From assembly GCF_001718695.1 (NCBI RefSeq), contig NZ_CP013422.1, positions 806,001-870,000 of the forward strand: 64,000 nucleotides of DNA, written 5' to 3'. Positions 28,236 to 36,600 of the stretch are shown here, one piece after another. Numbering within the stretch: the stretch's first letter is position 1; every line of letters begins with the position of its first letter. Source of the DNA: Burkholderia ubonensis (GTDB lineage Bacteria > Pseudomonadota > Gammaproteobacteria > Burkholderiales > Burkholderiaceae). The notes under the pieces are model-generated. The model did not search any database. It had not been told where the DNA came from and worked only from the letters and a program-made list of their open reading frames with translations. A program made the position numbers and the translations under genes.

Positions 28236-28296
28236 AATACTGGTTGGTTATACAACTGGTTATTCGTACAGTATTTGGGGCGAGGCGGGTTGTCAA
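28236..28296 (-). promoter_or_regulatory. Minus-strand promoter with operator-like dyad
   Basis: A perfect -35 TTGACA (28296-28291, minus strand) is 17 bases from TACTGT (28273-28268). Just downstream, AATACTG (28236-28242) and CAGTATT (28269-28275) form an inverted repeat that overlaps the -10, enclosing a second element with direct ACTGGTT repeats. This should drive the 99-residue gene under repressor control. Between 28297 and 28586 I see no gene. Confidence 0.5.
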
Positions 28297-28586
28297 GCGG
28301 AATGTCGGGCTATCGGTGAAAGGGATGAGGCGGGACAGAGGGCGCTTGCGTCCAAGCACCGCGGAAGGGCTTCCGCGCCGGTCGTTATCGCCCGCGTTTC
28401 AGGCCGTGATACCGAGACGTGCCACGGTCTTGCGTCGCCCTACAACGCGAAGCAACCGCCCAACGTGCAGACACCCCGTTCGCCCCGCGCCTTCCCGCCA
28501 GGTTCGCTTCGACAACCTCGCGCGACAAGGCAACGGTACGCGGGCTCCGGCGAGCCCGCGCGCCCATACGCGCCCATCCCCCCCAC

Positions 28587-29961
28587 TCAGCGCGTCCGCG
28601 CCGCGCCCCGGGCCACTCCATCGGAACCGCCCCGCGGCACGAGTTCCGCATAGCGCGCGTCGGTCAGCGTGCCGAGGAACGCGACGAGATCGTCGATTTC
28701 CGCTTCGGTCAGCGCGGGCGGCGTGCCGGGGCGGCGGTTCATCGGCGTCGAGTTGACGTTGATGTTGCCGCGGTACGCGGGCGGCACGTCGTCGAACGTC
28801 GCGGCGCCGTGATACCAGTGCTTCGGATCGGTCGAGCGGGTGTTGTAGAACGCCACCGCGTCGCGCAGCGACGTGAACACGCCGTTGTGCATGAAGGTCT
28901 GCTTCACCGCGACGTTGCGCAGGCCCGGCGTGCGCAGGTAGCCGCACCATTGGTCCGGCTCCGGCCAGCGCAGCCGGGCGCGCGGTGTCGCACAGGCCGT
29001 TGTCGAAGTGGCGCGGGTCGCGGTTGGCCGGCAGCGCGCGGTTGCGCGGCACCGCAATCGCGTCGTAGCCGAAATCGGTGAACAGCGAGCGCTCCGGCCG
29101 GCTCGACGTGTCGGACAGCGTATGGCAGCTCATGCAGTTGCCCTTGTCCGGATTCCTGAACAGCGCGAGGCCGCGCATCTCCTGCGGCGCGAGCGGCGTG
29201 CGGTTGCGCAGGTACGCGTCGAAGCGGGACGTGAACGGCGCCATCTCGTCGCTTTGCAGATACGCCTGGACCGCCGCACCGAGCGCGCGCACCATGCGCT
29301 CCGGATCGCGCCGCACGCCGTCGCCGAAGCGCGCGGCGAGCGCGGGCGCGAGCTCGGTTGCGTCGACCTTGCGCAGCAGCGCGGTTGGCGACCGGTTGTT
29401 CATCTCGTTCGGATCGAACAGCGGCCCGCGGATCTGCTCGGCGAGCGTGTCCGCGCGCCCGTCGCTGAACAGGCCGCCGAACGGCGACGGCGCGGGCGCG
29501 TCGTCATCCTGGTAGAAGTGGCGGCGCGGCACGTAGCGCACATAGAGCAGCGACGGCGCGTTGCGCCGGCTGAAGCGCCCGGGGCGGCTGCCCTGCGGCA
29601 CGCCCGGGCCCGCGAGCGCGGCCGCGGACAGCGTCGGCGCGAACGCGCGGCCGGGATCGTGACAGCCGGCGCACGACATGCCGCGCGGCTCCGACAGGCG
29701 CGAGTCGAAGAAGATGCGGCGGCCGAGCGCGACGAGCGTCGGGTCGGGCGCGAAGCGCGCGGCGGCCGCATCGATCTTGTCAGCGACCTGCGGCGTGCCG
29801 TTGCCGATCGTGCCGACGACGCGCGCGGGCGGGGCGCCGGGCAGGAGCACGGTGTCGGACGGCGCGGCGCGGCCGGCAAGGGGCGCGGCGGCGGCAAGCG
29901 TCGCGGCCGCGAGCAGGGCCGTGAGGGCCGATTGGCCGCTGCGTGCAGAACCTTTCGTCAC
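28587..29961 (-). pseudogene. Di-haem cytochrome c peroxidase family protein, frameshifted
   Basis: About 457 codons of an exported di-haem c-type peroxidase (CcpA/MauG family). It has a signal peptide and CxxCH haem sites at Cys97-x2-Cys100-His101 (CAGCH) and near residue 280 (CMSCH). The frame runs to about 28985 (RHFDNGLCDTAR) and then continues one frame over as LRWPEPDQWCGYLRTPGLRNVAVKQTFMHNGVF to a TGA at 28587. The shift lies in the GCGCGCGCC run at 28975-28986. Both parts are otherwise well conserved, so an assembly indel is as likely as a true pseudogene. The GTG start at 29961 overlaps the phosphoesterase stop (GTGA), indicating an operon. Confidence 0.8.
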
Positions 29962-31418
29962 GGCGCGACGAACCCCGTCTTGTCGCAGGCGAGCGTCGTG
30001 CCGGCCTGCGTGCACGACGCGAGCAGCTTGCCGGCGGCCGAGTACGCGTGGAATACCCAGCCCGTCGCCGGTGCGGGGCGGCGCTCCATGATCAGGAAGC
30101 CGAAGCTGTTGTTGTGCGACAGCTTGTCGATGACGGCGCCGGGCGCGGGCGTCATGCCGGCCGGGAACGGGTCGGGCAGCGCGACGTCGAGGTTGTCGCC
30201 GCCGTTGCCCGACACGATCGTCGCCGGGTGGCCGGACGCGAAGTTGATCGCCTGGAAGTCGTGCACGTGCCCGTGCAGCGCGACGTGCACGCCGGGCGGG
30301 TAGTACGCCTGCGCGTTCAGGCTCGACATCACCGACTGCAGCGCGAGATTGCCCGGCGCGGGCGTGCTGCCCGCGATCGGCGCGAATGCGAGGATCGGAT
30401 GATGGTTCGTGAAGATCGTCGTCGACATGCCGGCCTTCGACGCGAGCGCGGCCACCGTCTGGAACTGCTTCTGGTAGATCTGGAATTGCGTGTCGGTCGT
30501 CTTCAGCGCGTTGCGCCCGACCTTCGCGGTATCGAACACGATCACCTGCGTGTCACTGCCGAGCGACACCGCATACGGCTCCGAATAGTTCGCGTTGCCG
30601 TCGTTGGCCGGGTCGTTGCACGAACGCGCATCGCTGTACGGGCGCGGGTCGAGGAAGCGGAACCAGCCCTGGCCGGCGCGCGCGCATTCCTCGTGGTTGC
30701 CGCGCACGACGACCCACGGCGCCTGCGCGAAGAGCGGCGCGGCCGGGCGGAACAGGTCGGCCTGCCACGTATCCCAGCCGTAGCCCCACGGGCTGTCCTT
30801 GCAGCCGGCAATGTCGGATGGGCACGCGTTTTCGCGGTAGTGATAGTCGCCGACGTGCAGCACGAGATCCGGCGACAGCTTCGCGACGCTCGCGGCGATC
30901 GTGTCGAACGGCCAGACCGTCGAATCGTTGCACGCCTGCCATGCGTTGTCGGCCTTCTTCATCCGGCAGCCGGTGTCGGCGATGATCGCGATGCGCTGCG
31001 GCTGCGCCTTCGGCAGCGGCAATGCGCGGCCGGCGACGCGCGCGCTTTGCGCGCCTGCCGGCAGCGTCATTTCGCAGACCGAGACCGGGAAGCTCGACGG
31101 CTTCGAGTCCGCCGGGGCGCTCGCGGTCGGCCGCTGCGGCGCGGTGGCCGCGCCCGCGCGCAGCGTCATCCGCGACACCTTGCCGTCGACGACGAGCTGC
31201 GGGCACAGCGGATCGCTGGCAGTCGCCGGCATGAAGTTGGTGACGACGCGCGCGATCGGCTGGTTCGCGTCGCCGATCTCGACCCACGCGGCCTGCACGT
31301 TGATCGCGGCGCTCGCCGGGTCGGCGGGCGTATCGATGTGATTCGAGCACGCGGACAGGGCGACCGCGGCGAGCGCGGCGCAGCGCGCGAACAGCGCGGA
31401 TGAGAGCAGTCGTGGCAT
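29958..31418 (-). CDS. Lipoprotein metallophosphoesterase (calcineurin-like)
   Basis: A 486-residue predicted lipoprotein with lipobox VALSAC and lipidated Cys24. The catalytic domain has the dimetal phosphoesterase blocks in order: IADTGC (about 150), VGDYHYREN (about 195), RGNHEEC (about 240), TNHHPI (about 335) and HGHVHDF (about 375). The block I aspartate is followed by T-G-C rather than the usual x-H. It would act in the periplasm on phosphomonoesters or diesters; substrate unknown. Operon with the following cytochrome c peroxidase. The ATG at 31418 is the only start giving a lipoprotein signal. Confidence 0.83.
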   Translation of the reverse strand: MPRLLSSALFARCAALAAVALSACSNHIDTPADPASAAINVQAAWVEIGDANQPIARVVTNFMPATASDPLCPQLVVDGKVSRMTLRAGAATAPQRPTASAPADSKPSSFPVSVCEMTLPAGAQSARVAGRALPLPKAQPQRIAIIADTGCRMKKADNAWQACNDSTVWPFDTIAASVAKLSPDLVLHVGDYHYRENACPSDIAGCKDSPWGYGWDTWQADLFRPAAPLFAQAPWVVVRGNHEECARAGQGWFRFLDPRPYSDARSCNDPANDGNANYSEPYAVSLGSDTQVIVFDTAKVGRNALKTTDTQFQIYQKQFQTVAALASKAGMSTTIFTNHHPILAFAPIAGSTPAPGNLALQSVMSSLNAQAYYPPGVHVALHGHVHDFQAINFASGHPATIVSGNGGDNLDVALPDPFPAGMTPAPGAVIDKLSHNNSFGFLIMERRPAPATGWVFHAYSAAGKLLASCTQAGTTLACDKTGFVAP

Positions 31419-31554
31419 GGAAGGCACCGTAGGAAAGCCGTCAACATACGCAACGCGAATGTAAGAAATATGAACGGTCGGCGAGCGCAGCCTTGACTTC
31501 AAGCCGGCTTGAAGCAGCATAGTCGCGATTCCGATCAACGCTGCAGCGCAAAGG

Positions 31555-32412
31555 ATGACGATGATGACAGACAGCCGCCCCAACGAAGCACAGAGCGCGC
31601 TATGGAACGGCCCGTCCGGGCTCGCATGGGTCGAGGCGCAGCGCACGCTCGACCGGATGTTCGAGCCGTTCGAGACGCTGCTCGCGGACGCGGCGGCAGC
31701 CACGTCCGCGCATGGCGTGCTCGACGTCGGATGCGGGACCGGCGCGGTCACGCTCGCGATCGCGCGACGGCTCGCGAAGGACGCGCAGTGCACGGGCGTC
31801 GACATTTCGGCGCGGATGATCGCCGCGGCACGCGAGCGGGCCGAGCGCGACGGCGTCGATGTCGAATTCGTGCATGCCGACGCGCAGACGCACGCGTTTG
31901 CACCCGCGAGCTTCGACCTGATCGTGTCGCGCCTGGGCGTGATGTTCTTCGACGATCCGGTCCGTGCGTTCGCGAACCTGCGGCGTGCGGCGCGCGCGAA
32001 CGCGCAACTGCGGTTCGTCGCCTGGCGCGCCGCGGCCGACAATCCGTTCATGACGACGGCCGAACGCGCCGCCGCGCCGTTGCTGGCCGATCTGCCTGCG
32101 CGACAGCCGGGCGCGCCCGGACAGTTCGCGTTCGGCGACCGGCAGCGCGTCGTGTCGGTGCTGTCGGACAGCGGCTGGGCCGACCTCGCGGTCGAGCCGG
32201 TCGATGTCGCGTGCGCGTTGCCGACGGCCGCGCTGGACGACTACGTCGCGCGGCTGGGCCCGGTCGGGTTGGCGCTGCGGCAGGTGGATGTTGCGACGCG
32301 GCAGCGTGTGCTCGACGAAGTGCGCGGCGCGTTCGATCGCTACGTGCAGGGCACGGATCTGCGCTTCGATGCAGCGTGCTGGCTGGTCACGGCACGGGCG
32401 CCGTCTGCGTGA
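31555..32412 (+). CDS. Class I SAM-dependent methyltransferase
   Basis: A 285-residue methyltransferase with motif I VLDVGCGTG at residues 55-63, an acidic motif II (CTGVDIS, about 85-91) and motif post-II (EFVHADAQTHAF). It resembles the UbiE/arsenite-type group in overall fold but has no cysteine set for arsenic and no quinone-specific features, so the substrate is unknown. Divergent from the phosphoesterase operon. Its last 25 codons are repeated in a 170-base tandem duplication that follows the stop codon. The first ATG at 31555 is used; MTDS at 31564 is an alternative. Confidence 0.82.
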   Translation: MTMMTDSRPNEAQSALWNGPSGLAWVEAQRTLDRMFEPFETLLADAAAATSAHGVLDVGCGTGAVTLAIARRLAKDAQCTGVDISARMIAAARERAERDGVDVEFVHADAQTHAFAPASFDLIVSRLGVMFFDDPVRAFANLRRAARANAQLRFVAWRAAADNPFMTTAERAAAPLLADLPARQPGAPGQFAFGDRQRVVSVLSDSGWADLAVEPVDVACALPTAALDDYVARLGPVGLALRQVDVATRQRVLDEVRGAFDRYVQGTDLRFDAACWLVTARAPSA

Positions 32413-32673
32413 GGCGGCCACGGGGCAGCGCTGCCCGGCATATGCGTCGTCGCTCACGCGTGACGGATATGCGGATGACACCGCCGGTATCAGCCGCGAC
32501 GCTCGATCGCTACGTGCAGGGCACGGACCTGAGTTTCGATGCCGCGTGCTGGCTCGTCACCGCACGGGCGCCGTCTGCATGACGCATCCGCAGCTCAGCG
32601 CTGCCCGGCATATGCATCGTCGTTCACGCGTGACGGACGCGCGGCTGACACCGCAGATATCAACCGCGACGCC
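32334..32673. repeat. 170-base tandem duplication spanning the methyltransferase 3' end
   Basis: Two diverged copies, 32334-32503 and 32504-32673, keep an exact 170-base offset along their length. Each begins in the codons for DRYVQGTDL and includes ...AACWLVTARAPSA, a stop codon, and a shared downstream segment (CGGCATATGC, CACGCGTGACGGA, TGACACCGC). Copy 1 contains the real gene end; copy 2 is an orphan tail. Copy 2 overlaps the last 14 bases of the minus-strand gene at 32660. Confidence 0.85.
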
Positions 32674-32971
32674 CCCGCAACATCACCCAAGCGCAACCGG
32701 CGGCAACGAGTGCGAGCCCGAGCAGTACCGCTTCGACGCCGAGCGCGAAACCGGGCGGCATTTCCCCGTGGTCGTGCTCCGGCGACAGGTTTTGCGTGAT
32801 CGCCACGGCGCCGCCGGCCAGCAGCGCGATACAGACGATCCAGTAGAGCTTGCCGCGCGGCGCGGCCGCGCGAATTCGCCACAGCGCGAGCCCGACGCCG
32901 CCGAGGTAAAGCACCGCGAGCGTCGCGAGCGCGACGATGTCGCCGGTGCTGCCGTTCAGGAGCTTGCTCAT
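32660..32971 (-). CDS. Small membrane protein of unknown function
   Basis: A 103-residue protein with three predicted transmembrane segments (about 10-30, 42-60 and 78-98), separated by a short basic loop (RIRAAAPRGK) and a charged loop (SPEHDHGEMPP). No family recognised. Its stop codon lies within the second copy of the 170-base duplication, so the duplication may have set its present 3' end. Start at the ATG at 32971. Confidence 0.6.
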   Translation of the reverse strand: MSKLLNGSTGDIVALATLAVLYLGGVGLALWRIRAAAPRGKLYWIVCIALLAGGAVAITQNLSPEHDHGEMPPGFALGVEAVLLGLALVAAGCAWVMLRGRRG

Positions 32972-33639
32972 CGCGTTGCTCCGTCGGCCGGCGCGCGCCG
33001 GCGCGACGCGATCGCAACCGCATGCACGTTCGTGCGGCGTCCATCGCGTGTTCGGGCGCACGGCGCGGCAAAGACGCGCGCCGGCCGGCCGCCGGCGGCA
33101 CGCGACGCCTGCGGTGACGCGACAGCCTCGAATGTCGTGCGAGGCAAAGAACGGAAATCCGGCATGGCTGGTATTCAGTTGTAGGCGCAACGAGACACGG
33201 CGCGTGTGTCGCGGTGTGAGGGCTGCAAGAACGGAACCTGCAGCGACGATCGAACCGGACGAATTGTAAGTGATCGCCGCGGGCGGGAAGGGGCGTGTGA
33301 CCGGCGCGCCGCAGGCGCTGCGCAGCGCCCGCCGTGCATCGTTGCCGCGACCATCGATTTGCACGCCCGACAACGCGCGAAAGCGGCTCGCTCGCCGCCG
33401 CACGGGAGCAAACGACGTGCCTCCGCGAAGCGGCGCGTTTTTCGTAACCACCAGGCAATAATCGGCGCGCAGATGTTATATTGCGCGCGCGTGCGCCCGA
33501 CCGATGGGCCAGAAAAATCAGTATCCGCGGACCGGCGCGCAACAGAAGAAATTCAACTAGAACGGGTCCGTCGCGCCATCGGTCCAGCGTCTCCTGGACC
33601 AACGCCCGGCCCATGCGTCTACGCACCGAGGGGACCGAC
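32972..33639. other. Intergenic region upstream of the autotransporter
   Basis: About 670 bases without a credible gene; the open frames seen are Arg/Ala-rich and lack homology. An AT-richer patch at 33425-33485, including TTATATT near 33475-33481, is the likely promoter area for the autotransporter, which would leave a leader of roughly 150 bases. Confidence 0.4.
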
Positions 33640-36600
33640 ATGAACCGCGTTTATCGGCTGGTCTGGAGCCGCAGCTTGCGCGCTCCGCAAGTGGTATCCG
33701 AGCACACCAAAGCATCCCACGGCGGGGTCGACGCCAGCCATGGCGCCACACCCGCGCGCCGCTGCGCTTCCATCGTTTCCATTGGCGTGTCGCTGGGTCT
33801 GGCCGGCGCGGCCGTCCCGGCCTGGGCCGTCACATGTGCGCCCAGCACCATCGCTAATTGCAGCGCCGCGGGCGGCAGCGGCACCCCTGACCGCAGCGGC
33901 AACGGGGGCAGCGGTAACGGCGGCGGCGGCGGTGCATCTACGCTGAGCGGCCCCAACACGGTCCAGATTCCGGGCGGCGCCACGTCGGGCGGGACAGGCG
34001 GCACCGGCGCGATGAACGACAGCGGCCAGGGCGGCCCGGGCGGAGCCCCTGCCGCGGCGCTCGCCGGCGATGTGGTAATCAACGCGAACGTGCAGGGCGG
34101 CGCAGGTCAGGCGTTCGACGGCTTCAACTTCGCCGGCGGTGGCGGTGGTGGCGGCGCGGGTGTGTATTCGACCGGCACCAGCGTGACGGTCAACAGCGGC
34201 ATGACGGTGCAGGGCGGCACCGGCGGCAATGGCGGGGCCGGCACGTCGGGACCGGTGTCGAACGGCGGCGGCGGCGGCGGCGGCGGCGCGGCGCTGGTCA
34301 TGGTGACGCCCGCGGCCGACGTGTCGAACCAGGGCACGCTGATCGGCGGGAACGGCGGCAACGGCGGCGGCGGTGGCTTCGCCGGCGGCGGCGGCGGTGG
34401 TGGCGACGGGTTGCTCACGCTCGGCAGCGGCTCGCAGGTGACCAACATCGGCACCATCGTCGGCGGCGTGGGCGGGGCCGGCGGCGGGGGCGCGAGCACG
34501 GCCGGCGCCAGCGGCGCGGGCGTCAACCTGGCGAGCGGGTTCACCGTGCTGACCAACGTCGGCACGATCACCGGCGGCGCCGGCAATGGCGGGGCCGCGG
34601 GAGCCGGCATCATCGTGAACGGCACCAGTGTCATCGTCAACGGCGGCACGATCGCGGGCGGCTTGTACGCCGACGGCGTGACGCGGGCCGCAGCGATCCA
34701 GTTCAACGGCACGAACAACACGCTGCAGTTGGTCACCGGGTCCAACATCGTCGGTGACATCGAGGTGTCGGCGGGGGCGGCGACCAAGATCACCGCGGGC
34801 TCCGCGGGGCTCACGCTGTCCAACCAGATCACGCTCGGCGATGTGGCATCCCGCGTGACCTTCGATTCGACCACGACCAACCTCGTGGTGTCGGGCGTGG
34901 TATCCGGGGCCGGCGGCGTGGCCGTGAGCGGGAGCCGAACGATCACGCTCACGGGCGAGAACACCTATACCGGCGGCACCACGATCAACGCCGGCACGTT
35001 GCAGATTGGCAATGGAGGGACCACCGGCTCCGTCGCCGGCGACATCGTCAACAACGGCACGTTGGTGTTCAACCGCAGCGACACGGTCGCGTATGGCGGC
35101 ACCATCAGCGGCACGGGCAGCATCGTACAGGCGGGCAGCGGCACGCTCGCGATCTCCGGCGCCGCAGGCTATGCGGGCAGCACCAACATCAACGCCGGCA
35201 CGCTCGCGCTGATCGGCGCGGGCAGCATTGCGGGGTCCAGCGGCGTCGTCAACAACGGCACGTTCGATATTTCGGCGACGACCTCCGGGGCCGCGATCAA
35301 TGCGCTCACCGGCTCGGGCACGGTCGCGCTCGGCGGCCAGACGCTGACGCTGGCCAACGCGGCCGGGACGTTCGGCGGAACCATCGGCGGCACGGGCGGG
35401 CTGACGGTGGCGGGCGGCACGCAGACGCTGTCAGGCGCCAATGGCTACGCCGGTGCAACGTCGATCAACGCCGGCACGCTGGCGTTGAGCGGGGCGGGCA
35501 GCGTTGCGGCATCGAGCGGGATCGTCAACGACGGCACCTTCGACATCTCGGCGACGACTTCCGGCGCCACGATCAATGCGCTCACCGGCTCAGGCACGGT
35601 CGCGCTCGGTGGCCAGACACTGACGCTGGCCAATGCGGCCGGCACGTTCGGCGGCACCATCGGCGGCAGCGGCGGGCTGACGATTGCGGGCGGGACGCAG
35701 ACGCTGTCGGGTACCAACGTCTACACCGGTGCAACTTCGATCAATGCCGGCACGCTGGCGTTGAGCGGATCGGGCAGCGTCGCTGTGTCCGGCGGCGTCG
35801 TCAACAACGGCACGTTCGATATTTCGGCGACGACCTCCGGGGCCGCGATCAATGCACTCACCGGCACGGGCGCCGTTGCGCTCGGCGCTCGCACGCTGAC
35901 GCTCACGAATGCGGTCGGCACGTTCGGCGGCGCCATCAACGGCAGCGGCGGACTGACGGTCGCGGGCGGTACGCAGACGCTGTCGGGCGCCAACGGCTAC
36001 ACCGGTGCAACGTCGATCAATGCCGGCACGCTGGCGTTGACCGGCTCGGGCAGCCTTGCCGCGTCCAGCGGCATCGTCAACAACGGTACGTTCGATATTT
36101 CGACGACGACCTCCGGGGCCGCGATCAATGCGCTCACCGGCACGGGTACGGTCGCGCTCGGCGGCCGGACGCTGACGCTCGCCAATGCGGCCGGCACGTT
36201 CGGCGGCGCCATCAACGGCACGGGCGGGTTGACGGTCACGGGCGGCACGCAGACCTTGTCGGGTGCCAATGGCTACACCGGTGCAACCTCGATCAATGCC
36301 GGCACGCTGGCGTTGACCGGTTCGGGCAGCCTCGCGGCATCGAGCGGGATCGTCAACGACGGTACGTTCGACATCTCCGGCACCACCTCCGGGGCCGCGA
36401 TCAATGCGCTTACCGGTACGGGCGCCGTTGCGCTCGGCAGCCGCACGCTGACGCTCGCGAACGCGGCTGGCACGTTCGGTGGAACCATCAACGGCAGCGG
36501 CGGACTGACGATCGCGGGCGGCACGCAGACGCTATCGGGTGCCAACGGCTACACCGGTGCGACGTCGATCAATGTCGGCACGCTGGCGTTGACCGGGTCG

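Noticed and set aside
28222..28653. Plus-strand 143-codon frame
   Set aside because: Pro/Arg-rich, overlaps the promoter region and the end of the peroxidase gene, with no homology.
33206..33643. Gene upstream of the autotransporter
   Set aside because: Basic, low-information sequence that overlaps the autotransporter start and has no recognisable domain.
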